Assembly: GCF_029626145.1 (NCBI RefSeq)
Contig: NZ_JARUBJ010000002.1
Coordinates: 2,820,501-2,884,500, forward strand
DNA length: 64,000 bases
DNA from: Micromonospora sp. WMMD961
Lineage (GTDB): Bacteria; Actinomycetota; Actinomycetes; Mycobacteriales; Micromonosporaceae
Direction of reading: 5' to 3'
Shown: positions 33,071 to 42,157 of the stretch, piece after piece
How positions within the stretch are numbered: position 1 is the first letter of the stretch
Layout of the letters: every line of letters begins with the position of its first letter
Notes under the pieces: generated by a model
Seen by the model: the letters and a program-made list of their open reading frames with translations, nothing else
Databases searched by the model: none
What the model was told of the DNA's origin: nothing
Program-made: the position numbers and the translations under genes

Positions 33071-33919
33071 TCACGAGCGCGATGCCGTCACGAGGGTGGT
33101 CGCCGGCCGCCAGATCCAGTTCCGGCGGTCGTAGAGCCGGGTGAATCCGGCCCTGGCCATGTTGTTCAGTGACGGGTTCGTACCCTCGACCTCGGGCTTG
33201 CCGACCTCGCTGACGAGCCAACGGCAACCGGCTGCCGCCGCGTGTTCGGCTCGGGCGGCGATCAGGGCCGACTGCACGCCACGGCGGCGGTGGCTCTCCC
33301 GGGTCGCTCCGGAGTTGAGGTGGGCCGACTTCCCGTGCAGGAAGAGGTTGGCCACGCCGACCATCTGGTCACCGTCCCACGCGGCGAACGCCTGGAAGCC
33401 GTCGGTCCGGGCCACGGCGGCAAACACCTCGATCAGGTGCTGGTCGGGCACGCCGAAGAACTCCCAGAGCCGCGCCGCCCACTCGTCGGTCTCCTGCGCA
33501 CCGACCAGCCCGACGCGCAGATCCGTGCCGGCGGGCTTGACGTCGCCCACCTCCGCCGCGAATCGGACCAGCTCGCCGCCCGGTTCGAGGCCGTGGCCGG
33601 CACGTATGTCGGCCCATTCGCTCGGCAGGAGTTCCGGGGCGATCTGGATGTGGGCCATCGGGCTGCCGTGCGTCCGGTGGAAGTCGAGCACCTCGCTGAT
33701 CACCTTGTCGGTAACCGATTCGGTGACACCGAGCCCCAGGGACTTGTTGAAGATGCCACCCGTCGGGTCGTTGCGAACGGAGACCGTTGTTCCGCCGCCG
33801 ATCCGGCCGGTGGTGATGCCGAGCGCTCGGCGGGTCGGCTCGGGTACGGCGGCGTCCAGTCGGTAGTTCACCTCCGCCTCGACGAGCTCGGCGATCTTGG
33901 TCAGGTCAGCTGGTGACAT
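33071..33919 (-). CDS. GNAT-family acetyltransferase (two-domain)
   Basis: A 282-residue protein. The C-terminal GNAT domain (about 145-275) has the acetyl-CoA loop ESHRRRGVQSALIAARAEHA and downstream strand-helix MARAGFTRLYDRRNWIW. The N-terminal half (TGRIGGGTTVSVRNDPTGGI onward) resembles the degenerate first GNAT domain of similar tandem proteins. ATG 33919. The 176-bp gap to the upstream GMC gene shows no clear feature. Substrate unknown; neighbours (peptidase, oxidoreductase, exporter) hint at a small metabolic or resistance locus. Confidence 0.75.
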   Translation of the reverse strand: MSPADLTKIAELVEAEVNYRLDAAVPEPTRRALGITTGRIGGGTTVSVRNDPTGGIFNKSLGLGVTESVTDKVISEVLDFHRTHGSPMAHIQIAPELLPSEWADIRAGHGLEPGGELVRFAAEVGDVKPAGTDLRVGLVGAQETDEWAARLWEFFGVPDQHLIEVFAAVARTDGFQAFAAWDGDQMVGVANLFLHGKSAHLNSGATRESHRRRGVQSALIAARAEHAAAAGCRWLVSEVGKPEVEGTNPSLNNMARAGFTRLYDRRNWIWRPATTLVTASRS

Positions 33920-34095
33920 GCTGTGCTCCGGTCAAGGGTTGGACTCACTGGCACGAGGGTTCGTCGAATCCACCGGGCGGCGGCACGGGAGCGGGTCGGC
34001 GTCCCAGTGGGATCGGGACAACGGGCCGGGCGGCAGACCGGGCCCGGTGTGCGGGCGGCGTGGCGGTAGGGACCAGGGTCGGCCCACGGCGCGGC

Positions 34096-35613
34096 TCACG
34101 GGCGGGTGAGGCCCCTGATGAGATCCGCCGCCCGTTCGGCCACGGCCAGCACGGTCGCATGCGTGTTGGCCGCCGGGATGGAGGGCATGACGGACGCGTC
34201 GGCGATACGCAGCCCGGTGACTCCCCTGACCCGCAACTCCTCGTCGACCACCGAGGTCGGGTCCGACCCCATCCGGCAGGAGCCGACCGGGTGCCAGTAG
34301 ACGACGAGGCTCTCCTGGATGTACTGGCGCAGGGTCGCGTCATCGTTGATCGGTCCTGGGACCACCTCCTCGCCTCGCCACGGGGCGAGCGCGGGTGCCG
34401 CACCGATCTGACGGGCCGCGCGCAGTCCCCCGATCATGGCGTCGAGGTCACGGGGGTCGGCGTAGCAGTTGGGGTCGAGCAGCAGGGGCGCCTCCGGGGC
34501 GGCGCCGGAGAGGCGGATCGTGCCGCGGCTGCGTGGGTTCATCAGCGAGACGAGGAAGGAGTATCCGTGGCCGTATTCGACCTGCGGAGCCAGCGGCGAC
34601 AGCGGCGCCTCGCTGAGGATGAGCTGCACGTCGGGCACGGCCAGGGCGGGGTCGCTGCGCAGGCGTACACCCACCTCGGCGTGGTTTCCGGCACTGCCGG
34701 GTACCTCTCGCGATGAGGTGTAGGTGACGGTGGTGGTGGGGTGGTCGTGGTAGTTCGCGCCGACCTCGGGCGCGTCCACCAGCACGTCGACACCGACCTC
34801 GCGCAGATGCTCCTCGGGGCCGATCCCGGAGAGCATCAGGAGCTGTGCCGAGCCGGTCGTGCCCGCCGTCAACACCACCTCACCGGAGCACTGCGCCGAC
34901 TTCGTTTCGCCCGCGACGGTGTAGTCGACGCCGACGCACCGGTTACCGTCGAAGACAAGCCGGTGGACCACTGCGTCCGTCACCACGTGGAGGTTCGGCC
35001 GGTGCAGGACCGGCCGGAGGTAGGCGTCGGCGGCGGTCTGGCGTACGCCGTCGACGATGTTGAGGTCGAACAGGCCGACTCCGTCTTCCAGCCCATTGGA
35101 GAAGTCGACGGCACGCGGGTGTCCCGCCTCCACGGCTGCCTCTCCTGCCGCCGCCATCAGCGGGTGCACGGAAGCCGCAGGAGCTACCTGCATCGGGCCC
35201 TCCTGGCCGCGGATGGCCGCGTTCCTGTCCCGCGTCCGCTCGGTGCGCTGGAAGTACGGCAGCAGGTCGTCGTAGCCCCAGCCGTCCGCGCCCGCCTTCG
35301 ACCAGGCGTCGTAGCTCGACCGGTGGGCGCGGAGGAAGATCATGCCGTTGATGGCCGAGGAGCCGCCGAGCCCGCGCCCCCGTGGCTGCAGGAGCGTCGC
35401 GCCGGTCTGCGCGTGCGGCACCGAAACGTCTCCCCAGTTGGCGGGCGAGTTCATGAGGGCGGGCCACGCCGCCGGTACGGCGCTCAGGGCCGGCAATTCC
35501 CTGCTCCCGGCCTCCAGGAGCAGTACCCGTACGGAGAGGCGTACGGACAGCCGTGCCGCGATCACCGATCCGGCTGAGCCGCCGCCCACCACGATGTAGT
35601 CATAACCAGGCAT
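34096..35613 (-). CDS. GMC-family FAD-dependent oxidoreductase
   Basis: A 505-residue alcohol or choline dehydrogenase-like flavoenzyme. The FAD-binding start is YDYIVVGGGSAGSVIAARLS; GRGLGGSSAINGMIFLRAH is the first GMC signature; the second region reads VLTAGTTGSAQLLMLSGIGP. The catalytic His is in VVYWHPVGSCRMG (about residue 445). No signal peptide, so cytoplasmic. The exporter gene lies 66 bp upstream on the same strand, suggesting co-transcription. The substrate could be an alcohol, sugar or choline-like compound; sequence alone does not decide. Confidence 0.88.
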   Translation of the reverse strand: MPGYDYIVVGGGSAGSVIAARLSVRLSVRVLLLEAGSRELPALSAVPAAWPALMNSPANWGDVSVPHAQTGATLLQPRGRGLGGSSAINGMIFLRAHRSSYDAWSKAGADGWGYDDLLPYFQRTERTRDRNAAIRGQEGPMQVAPAASVHPLMAAAGEAAVEAGHPRAVDFSNGLEDGVGLFDLNIVDGVRQTAADAYLRPVLHRPNLHVVTDAVVHRLVFDGNRCVGVDYTVAGETKSAQCSGEVVLTAGTTGSAQLLMLSGIGPEEHLREVGVDVLVDAPEVGANYHDHPTTTVTYTSSREVPGSAGNHAEVGVRLRSDPALAVPDVQLILSEAPLSPLAPQVEYGHGYSFLVSLMNPRSRGTIRLSGAAPEAPLLLDPNCYADPRDLDAMIGGLRAARQIGAAPALAPWRGEEVVPGPINDDATLRQYIQESLVVYWHPVGSCRMGSDPTSVVDEELRVRGVTGLRIADASVMPSIPAANTHATVLAVAERAADLIRGLTRP

Positions 35614-35679
35614 GATGAATCCTCTTTCAGGTGCAAGGGTGTTGGCTGTCCGCGGCGCCGGTCGGGTCGGCGCGTTCGG

Positions 35680-37011
35680 CTAGCGGATGCCGGCAGTGAT
35701 GCTCTGGGCGGGAACCGCGCGGGCGGGTAGCCGGAGCGCCGGGTTCGACACCGGACCCTGTGGGCCCGCGGACCTGCCCCCGACGTCCCCTCCCGAGCCG
35801 TCAGCGCTCCGGGCGGCCCGGAGGAACAGGATCCAGAAGCCGGCCGCGGCGACCACACCGACGGCGGCGCAGAGGGACCAGAGGGCGTATCCGCCCCGGT
35901 GGTCCAGCACCAGTCCGCCCAGAAGTGGCGCCAGGACCGACGCCACGGAGCCGCTCAGGCTGTAGACGCCCTGATAGCGGCCTCGGGTCTGCGTGTGCGC
36001 CAGTTCGCCCACGGCGGCCGACGACGCGGGGGCGTACAGGATCTCGCCCAGGGTCCAGATCACCACGCACAGCGCGGAGAAGATCAACGAGGTGCCGGCG
36101 AGGCCGGTCAGGCCGAATCCCGCACCGAGCAGGACCGCGCTGAGCGTCAGCACCGGAGCCAGGCCGAGTTTGCGCCCCTTCACCAGGGCGGTGACGGGGA
36201 TCTGCAGCAGGATGATGACCACGCCGTTCAATGCGATGATCAACCCGTACGCCTGGGTGCTGATCCCGCGGCCGGCCATGTCGACCGGCAGGATGCTCCA
36301 CCCCTGGTACATCATCAGCCACACGCCGAGGGCGAGCAGGCAGAACGTCATGAACCGGGAGTCTCGGAACACCTGCCGAGAGCTGATGGGCGCCTCGGTG
36401 CCCGAGGAGGCGGTGTCGGCACGCTCGGGCCGGGTCTCCGGCAACCGGACCCACATGACCACGGCGCAGATCAAGGTCGTGGCGGCATCGCCGAGGAAGA
36501 TCCAGAGATAACCCTCGTGTACGAGATAACCGGCAACCACGGCGGAGAAACCGAAGCCGATGTTGACGGCCCAGTAGTTGACCGAGAAGGCACGAACGCG
36601 GTCCTTCTGCGGGACCATGTCCACGATCATCGCCTGTACCGCGGGCCGCGACGCGCTCACACCGAGCCCCATGAAGAACACCAGCACGGCGATAGTCGCC
36701 CCGTTCGGGGTGAAGCCCATGATCGCGGTCGACACGGCGGCGAGGAGTTGGGCGCCGGCCATCGTCGGGCGCCGGCCGATTCGGTCGGTCAGCTCACCGC
36801 CGATCAAGGATCCTGCGACGGATCCGATGCCGAAGGTCGCCAGCACGAGCCCGGCGGTCGTGGCCGAGTACCCGAGTTCGGTGGTCAGGTAGATCCCGAG
36901 AAGCGGATAGACGAAGGTGGCCATCCGGTTCACCAGGGTCGCGCTCCACAGCACCCAGAATCCGCTGGGAAAGCCGGTCATGCTGCGGTAGAGCGAGCGA
37001 GACATCCTCAT
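35680..37011 (-). CDS. MFS transporter (drug/metabolite exporter type)
   Basis: A 443-residue membrane protein with about 12 hydrophobic segments. The loop 2-3 signature is GELTDRIGRRPTMAG, which marks the major facilitator superfamily; SASRPAVQAMIVDMVPQKDR and YQGVYSLSGSVASVLAPLLG in later helices are typical of MDR-type exporters. ATG 37011 was chosen because TGGAG lies upstream and the cytoplasmic N-terminus before helix 1 is of normal length; another ATG at 37005 is possible. It diverges from the LAL regulator gene with 266 bp between starts, which suggests that the regulator controls it. Confidence 0.88.
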   Translation of the reverse strand: MRMSRSLYRSMTGFPSGFWVLWSATLVNRMATFVYPLLGIYLTTELGYSATTAGLVLATFGIGSVAGSLIGGELTDRIGRRPTMAGAQLLAAVSTAIMGFTPNGATIAVLVFFMGLGVSASRPAVQAMIVDMVPQKDRVRAFSVNYWAVNIGFGFSAVVAGYLVHEGYLWIFLGDAATTLICAVVMWVRLPETRPERADTASSGTEAPISSRQVFRDSRFMTFCLLALGVWLMMYQGWSILPVDMAGRGISTQAYGLIIALNGVVIILLQIPVTALVKGRKLGLAPVLTLSAVLLGAGFGLTGLAGTSLIFSALCVVIWTLGEILYAPASSAAVGELAHTQTRGRYQGVYSLSGSVASVLAPLLGGLVLDHRGGYALWSLCAAVGVVAAAGFWILFLRAARSADGSGGDVGGRSAGPQGPVSNPALRLPARAVPAQSITAGIR

Positions 37012-37277
37012 GGGCGGGTTTTCTCCAGGGCTCAGGAGTCGGAGGTCGGGGCGGGCGCTATCGATGATCACGGCCGGCAACGGGCGCGGCATCGGGAGAA
37101 ATCCCGGCGTTTGACCGGCTCCGGGACCTGAATCGCGGGCGGCAGCCGCCACAGCTCGGACGAAATTCCTAGAACGTGGCCTGCGAGCGGTTCGCGAAAG
37201 TGTTTCCGCGAGCCGGATGGGAGATTCGGGGCGCCTGCCGAAACCGACACTCTGCGGTTTGTGCAATTGTTGGTCTT

Positions 37278-40200
37278 GTGGGACTCGCCGCTACCGTCAC
37301 CCCTGCCTTTGTGGGGCGGGACGCCGAACTGGCCGAGCTGCGCCAGGCCGCCGAGGCGGCCGACCGCGGCACCCCCCAAGCGCTGCTGCTGAGGGGCGAG
37401 GCGGGCGTCGGCAAGACCCGCCTTGTCGACGAGCTGCTTCGCACGCTCGACAAGCAGGCCGTCGTGGCGGTCGGTCGTTGCATCGAGGTCGGCGGCGACG
37501 CGTTCCCGTTCGCGCCGTTCACCGCGGCGCTGCACGTCCTGTGGCAGCGGCTACCCGATGAGGTCCAGTCGGCGAGCGCGGGTCAGGAGGCGTTGCTCGC
37601 CCGGATCCTGCCGGATCTGGACGCCGGGACGTCCGTGGAACATCGAAGCGAAAACGTCGCACGGCTCCTCGAACTCACCACGCGGGTCCTGGAACGCCTG
37701 GCGTCGAGCCGCCTGGTGGTGCTGGTGATCGAGGATCTGCACTGGGCCGACGCTTCCACGCGCAACCTGCTGGGATACCTGTGCCGCAGCGGGCGCACCG
37801 GACGTCTCCTCCTTGTCGGCACCTACCGGTCCGACGAGATCCACCGCCGACACCCCCTGCGCCCGCTCCTGGCGGAGTTGGACCGGCTCCGGTCGGTACG
37901 CCGCGTCGAGCTGTCCCGGTTCAGCCGAGTCGAGGTGACCAAGCAACTCGCTGGTCTCTTCGGGGCGCTGCCTGACCCGGTCGTCCTCAACGACATCTTC
38001 GCCCGCTCCGACGGCAACGCGTTCTTCGTCGAAGAGCTCGCCCGCGCCTACGTGGAGCACGCGGGGGAAGAGCTGCACAACCTCCGGGAGGTGCTGCTGG
38101 CGCGGCTCGAGGCGCTGCCGGACACCAGCCAGCGGATCGCCAGGATTGCCGCGGAGAGTGGCGCGGCGATGGGATATCCGCTGTTGAAGGCCGTGACGGG
38201 TCTACCCGAGGACGAGTTGATCGAGGGATTGCGCGAGGCCGTGCTCGCCCAGATCCTCGTCCCCGAACCAAACGGATCGGACTATCGATTTCGCCACTCG
38301 CTGGTACGCGAGGCCGTCAGCGACAGCCTGCTGCCCGGCGAACGAGCCCTGATCAACCGACGGTACGGCGAGGCGCTGGAAGCCGCGCCCTCGCTCGTGC
38401 GGCCCGATGAGTTGACCGGCCGCCTCGCCCAGCACTGGTATGCCGCCCACGATGACGCCAAAGCGCTGTACATGTGCGTCCTCGGCGCCGACGAGGCGTG
38501 GACCCGATACGCGTACGCCGAGCGGCTGAGCCTCCTGGAACGCGCGCTCGAGCTGTGGGACCGGGTTCCGGATGAGGTACGCGCCACCCTGCCCGCCCTG
38601 GGCCTGCCGGAGCGGTACCCGCGCCGCGGGCACGGCGCGGGCGAGGTGGGGCCGGGCCTCCTTGACCTGCTCGCCGCCGCCAGCACGGCCGGGTGGCACA
38701 GCGGGGATCTCGACCGGTCGCTACACCTGGCGCGGACCGCGCTGGAACTGCTCGCGGGAGAACACGAGCCAGATCCGGTCCGTGCGGCGTGGTTCTGGAT
38801 GCGCTGTTCCCAGCTGGTCCAGGCGTTGAACCGGGGGGATGGGTGGCGGGAGCTGCAAACTGCGCAGGAGTTGGTCGCCGAACTGCCCCCGTCGATGCTG
38901 CACGCCGACATCCTGGGGCACATGGCGACCTGGGGGGCGCGGCACCGACCCGGACCGCAGAGCCGTGCCGCGGCCGACCTCGCCGTGCGGTACGCCGCCG
39001 GCTGCGGCGCCGAGGACCTGGAGCTACGAGCTCGCATCACGCTCTGCTGGCTCGACGCCGCGACCGATCTCGACGGCACCAGCCTGGCGGACCTGTACGA
39101 GGTACGAGATCGTGCCGAGAAGCTGGGCGTGGTCGACCTCATCGGGCGGGTGAACCAGAACCTTCCCTCGATCCTGGAGGGGATGGGCCGCTCCGAGGAG
39201 GCGATCCGGACGGCCGATCACGGCATAAAGATGTGTCGGTCGCTCAGCCTGGCCGATACCGAGGCGTGGGTGCACTGCAACCGCTCGGTCTCCCTGTTCT
39301 CGCTGGGCCGTTGGCCGGAGTCGGAGGCGGCGCTCGACGAAGCCGCGGCGGTCGCCCAGTCGGACAAGCCACGAGCCGCCATCGTGGGGCGCCGCGCCTA
39401 CGGCCAGTTGGTGCGGGGACATGTCACCGGGGCCGCCGACCAGTTGATGCTCGCCCGCGAACTCTTCGGTACCGAGGATCTCCAGCCGCAGTTCCTCATC
39501 CCGTTGGTCCAGTACATCGTGGAGACTGCCACCCGTCAGGGCGACATCGCCGGCGCTCGAGCCGAGTTCCTACGTATCGCCGCGGCGCTGGCCAGCGGGC
39601 CGGTGAGCGATGTGCTGCCGGCGCTGTGCGCCGCCGCCGCGATCGAGGCGGATGCGATTTCGGCCGGTACCGGCTCTGCCGAGGTGCTCGCCGTCGTACG
39701 CGAGGCCGCCGAACACCTGCGGATCGTGTTTCCCATCTCGCACGCGTTCGCGCGTGTCCTGCAGGCCCAGTTGTCGCGGGCGGAGGGGGACGACGACCCG
39801 GGGCGTTGGGCCGCCGCCGTCGCCGCGTTCGAGCCGTTGGAGCGTCCCTACGAGCTGGCGGGCGCACTCTTCGGCGAGGGGCGCGCCCTGCTCGCCGCAC
39901 AGCGGCGCGACGCCGCGGCCGATCGGCTCACCGCTGCGCACCGGATCGCCACCGGGCTCGGCGCTCAACTGCTCCTTGCCGACATCGAGGTCCTCGCTGC
40001 CCGGGCCGGGATCGCGGCGGCGTTCGTGGCGGACCGCCGGCCGGTGGACGAGCAGGACGCTCAGCACGACGCCGCCGTCTCCTTGGGGCTCACCCCGCGT
40101 GAGACCGAGGTGTTGCGGCTGGTCGCGCGGGGGTACAGCAACCGGCGGATCGCCGAAGAACTCTTCATCACGCAGAAGACCACGAGCACCCACGTCTCCA

Positions 40201-40283
40201 GCATTCTCGCCAAACTCGGCGCGTCCAGCCGGACCGAGGCTGCGGCGGTCGCGCACCGAGCAGGTCTGGCCGGCGTGGAGTGA
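37278..40283 (+). CDS. LuxR-family transcriptional regulator, LAL type (AAA ATPase + HTH)
   Basis: A large ATP-binding LuxR regulator of about 1000 residues. The N-terminal P-loop is LLRGEAGVGKTRLVDELL (~38-55) and Walker B is VVLVIEDLHWADAST (~147-161). A long TPR-like helical middle follows. The C-terminal LuxR HTH (~935-1000) begins LGLTPRETEVLRLVARGYSN, with the recognition region RRIAEELFITQKTTSTHVS. The start is uncertain: GTG 37278 gives the usual N-terminus before FVGRDAEL, but no RBS is seen and the frame is open upstream to 37176. It diverges from the MFS gene. Confidence 0.88.
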   Translation: MGLAATVTPAFVGRDAELAELRQAAEAADRGTPQALLLRGEAGVGKTRLVDELLRTLDKQAVVAVGRCIEVGGDAFPFAPFTAALHVLWQRLPDEVQSASAGQEALLARILPDLDAGTSVEHRSENVARLLELTTRVLERLASSRLVVLVIEDLHWADASTRNLLGYLCRSGRTGRLLLVGTYRSDEIHRRHPLRPLLAELDRLRSVRRVELSRFSRVEVTKQLAGLFGALPDPVVLNDIFARSDGNAFFVEELARAYVEHAGEELHNLREVLLARLEALPDTSQRIARIAAESGAAMGYPLLKAVTGLPEDELIEGLREAVLAQILVPEPNGSDYRFRHSLVREAVSDSLLPGERALINRRYGEALEAAPSLVRPDELTGRLAQHWYAAHDDAKALYMCVLGADEAWTRYAYAERLSLLERALELWDRVPDEVRATLPALGLPERYPRRGHGAGEVGPGLLDLLAAASTAGWHSGDLDRSLHLARTALELLAGEHEPDPVRAAWFWMRCSQLVQALNRGDGWRELQTAQELVAELPPSMLHADILGHMATWGARHRPGPQSRAAADLAVRYAAGCGAEDLELRARITLCWLDAATDLDGTSLADLYEVRDRAEKLGVVDLIGRVNQNLPSILEGMGRSEEAIRTADHGIKMCRSLSLADTEAWVHCNRSVSLFSLGRWPESEAALDEAAAVAQSDKPRAAIVGRRAYGQLVRGHVTGAADQLMLARELFGTEDLQPQFLIPLVQYIVETATRQGDIAGARAEFLRIAAALASGPVSDVLPALCAAAAIEADAISAGTGSAEVLAVVREAAEHLRIVFPISHAFARVLQAQLSRAEGDDDPGRWAAAVAAFEPLERPYELAGALFGEGRALLAAQRRDAAADRLTAAHRIATGLGAQLLLADIEVLAARAGIAAAFVADRRPVDEQDAQHDAAVSLGLTPRETEVLRLVARGYSNRRIAEELFITQKTTSTHVSSILAKLGASSRTEAAAVAHRAGLAGVE

Positions 40284-40298
40284 GGCGGGGCCGCCTCA
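40281..40298. terminator. Palindrome over the LAL regulator stop codon
   Basis: TGAGGCGG (40281-40288, containing the stop) and CCGCCTCA (40291-40298) are exact complements. A second hairpin, GCCGCG/CGCGGC with loop TTGGA (40316-40332), follows before the convergent HTH gene. Either could end the regulator transcript. Confidence 0.4.
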
Positions 40299-40341
40299 TC
40301 GTCGACACCTGCTGTGCCGCGTTGGACGCGGCCAACGTCAT

Positions 40342-40758
40342 CTACCCGGCGGAGCGGGCGGCGACCCGTTCGTAGCGCTGTCGGGCCGCCTGTGCGCTGC
40401 CCAGCCCCAGCCCGTACGCGATGGCCTGCCAGGTCAGCCCCCGGTCGCGGGCCAGCGTCAACAGGCCGGCCTCCAGGGCGTCCAACTCGGCGCGGACGTG
40501 TGGCAGCAGGGTCAGCGCGGCGGTGAGGTCGGCGGTGTCGACCGGCTCCTCCGCGGGCTCGCGCTCGGCCCCGCCGGCGGCCAGGGCGGCGACCAGGGCG
40601 ACGGCCTCCCACGGGTCCAGCACGTACGGGTGGGCCCAGCGGCCCCGCTGGGTGTCGGTGCCGGCGTGCCGCTCGCTGATCCGCTGCAACGCCTCGTACG
40701 TCCGGTGGGCCCGGGCCCGGCCCGGGTCCGGCGCGGTGAACATGTCCTCGGTCGTCAT
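40342..40758 (-). CDS. Small HTH DNA-binding protein
   Basis: A 138-residue protein. The C-terminal third (LTLARDRGLTWQAIAYGLGL, then SAQAARQRYERV) reads as a helix-turn-helix of the sigma-region-4 or MarR-like kind. The N-terminal half contains RGRWAHPYVLDPWEAVALVAALAAG, which may be a dimerization part. Start at ATG 40758; a second ATG is at 40743. The perfect dyad TCAACA-TAG-TGTTGA lies 32 bp upstream and may be its own operator. It diverges from the DNA glycosylase gene, so it may regulate it. Family not identified. Confidence 0.65.
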   Translation of the reverse strand: MTTEDMFTAPDPGRARAHRTYEALQRISERHAGTDTQRGRWAHPYVLDPWEAVALVAALAAGGAEREPAEEPVDTADLTAALTLLPHVRAELDALEAGLLTLARDRGLTWQAIAYGLGLGSAQAARQRYERVAARSAG

Positions 40759-40789
40759 ACCCCGAGCACACCCCATCAACGAGCTGTTG

Positions 40790-40804
40790 TCAACATAGTG
40801 TTGA
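40790..40804. promoter_or_regulatory. Dyad operator between HTH gene and DNA glycosylase
   Basis: TCAACA (40790-40795), spacer TAG, TGTTGA (40799-40804) is a perfect 6-3-6 dyad. On the minus strand it includes TTGACA, a consensus -35 box for the HTH gene. A CAAC-GAGCT-GTTG dyad lies next to it (40777-40789). The AT-rich island within a 119-bp divergent gap supports an operator role. Confidence 0.5.
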
Positions 40805-40877
40805 AGAGTGGTGGTGGCCGGCGGCTGCCCTGCTCGTCGGTTTGCAGGTCGAGGCCGGGGCAGGGTTTCCTGGAAGG

Positions 40878-41504
40878 ATGGATTACCCCTGGCTGGCGGC
40901 CCCTGCCAGCAATGTCGCCGAGACAGCACGGACCCTGCTCGGCTGGGAGATCACGGCCGGTGGTGTTCGGATCAGGCTGACCGAGGTCGAGGCGTACGCG
41001 GGCACGGGGGAGGATCCGGCCTCGCACGCCCACCGGGGCCCCACGCCCCGCACCCAGGTGATGTTCGGTCCGGCCGGGCACGCCTACACCTACTTCGTGT
41101 TCGGCGTGCACTGGTGTCTGAACATCGTGTGCGGTCGCGAGGGCGAGGCGTCCGCCGTCCTGCTGCGGGCCGGCGAGGTCCTCGACGGCCTGGACATCGC
41201 CCGAGAGCGCCGGGGGGACCGGGTGCCCGATCGCGACCTCGCCCGCGGGCCCGCGCGGCTGGTGGTCGCGCTCGGGATCGGCGCGTCGGCCAACGGCACG
41301 TCCCTGCTCGACGGCGAGGGACCGCTGCTGTTGACGCCGCCGACCCGACCGGTCGGGAGATCGGCCATCTCAGCCGGGCCGCGAGTCGGAGTGGCCGCCG
41401 CGCACGAGGTTCCGTGGCGCTTCTGGATCACCGGCGACGCCACCGTGAGCAGCTACCGGCGGCACGCGCCCCGCCGTCGGACCGCACCGGCGGTCGGCGC
41501 GTAG
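40878..41504 (+). CDS. 3-methyladenine DNA glycosylase (AAG/MPG family)
   Basis: Excises alkylated purines such as 3-methyladenine. The 208-residue protein keeps the family core: LTEVEAYAG (catalytic Glu), SHAHRGPTPRTQVMFGPAGH, AYTYFVFGVHWCLNIVCG, and GPARLVVALGI. ATG 40878 (MDYPWLAAPASNVAET) is the usual N-terminus; an upstream TTG at 40842 in frame is less likely. The RBS is weak: GGAAGG abuts the ATG. It diverges from the small HTH gene. Confidence 0.92.
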   Translation: MDYPWLAAPASNVAETARTLLGWEITAGGVRIRLTEVEAYAGTGEDPASHAHRGPTPRTQVMFGPAGHAYTYFVFGVHWCLNIVCGREGEASAVLLRAGEVLDGLDIARERRGDRVPDRDLARGPARLVVALGIGASANGTSLLDGEGPLLLTPPTRPVGRSAISAGPRVGVAAAHEVPWRFWITGDATVSSYRRHAPRRRTAPAVGA

Positions 41505-41562
41505 CCCGCTCGAGGACCTCGTCTCCACGAGCACCGGGATAGGGTCCGCCGGGAGGTGTGCT

Positions 41563-42030
41563 GTGAGTTTCCGACTGGCGGCGTACGCCGTGTGCATCAC
41601 GAACGAGCGGGTGCTGCTCGCGCACTACGTGAGACCGACCGGCGAGATGCACTGGACCCTGCCCGGCGGCAAGGTCGAGCATGCCGAGGATCCGTTCGAC
41701 GCGGTGGTCCGGGAGGTCGCCGAGGAGACCGGTTACGAGGCGGTGGTCGAGCGACTGCTGGGCGTGGATTCGCGGGTGATTCCCGCCGCCGAGGCGCTGC
41801 GGGGCGTCGAGCACCAGAATGTCGGCATCTTCTACCAGGTCCGCGTCGTCGGCGGCACGCTGCGGCCCGAGCCGAACGGGGAGACCGCCGAATCGGTCTG
41901 GACTGCGCTGCCGGACGTGGTGGGCCTGCGCCGATCGGCGGTGGTCGACATCGGCCTCGCCCTGGCGCGGACGCTTCCGTCGACGGGCCACGTCGGCCCC
42001 GTTGCGGTCGGCGGCCTCGTCCAGCACTGA
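41563..42030 (+). CDS. NUDIX hydrolase
   Basis: A 155-residue NUDIX protein. The Nudix box is GGKVEHAEDPFDAVVREVAE followed by ETGY, fitting GX5EX7REUXEEXGU. N-terminal strands (RLAAYAVCITNERVLLAHYV) and a WTLP before the box are typical. GTG 41563 has GGGAGG about 7 nt upstream. Substrate unknown; this could be a nucleotide-pool cleaning enzyme. The 127-bp gap after it carries a CATAAT -10-like box (42116-42121) probably serving the next gene. Confidence 0.9.
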   Translation: MSFRLAAYAVCITNERVLLAHYVRPTGEMHWTLPGGKVEHAEDPFDAVVREVAEETGYEAVVERLLGVDSRVIPAAEALRGVEHQNVGIFYQVRVVGGTLRPEPNGETAESVWTALPDVVGLRRSAVVDIGLALARTLPSTGHVGPVAVGGLVQH

Positions 42031-42157
42031 GAACGCGCGAGGCCGTGGTCGCCCCCCCGGCCGACGTCCGCACCGGGGTCGGCGTGTGCCCCGCCGAATG
42101 TGTCGGAGGGTGTGGCCATAATCACCGCACCTGCTCACCGACGGCTCGGAGGACGTC

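Noticed and set aside
32173..40283. A secondary-metabolite biosynthetic cluster
   Set aside because: An LAL regulator, exporter, oxidoreductase and GNAT are suggestive, but no PKS, NRPS, terpene or RiPP core gene is present.
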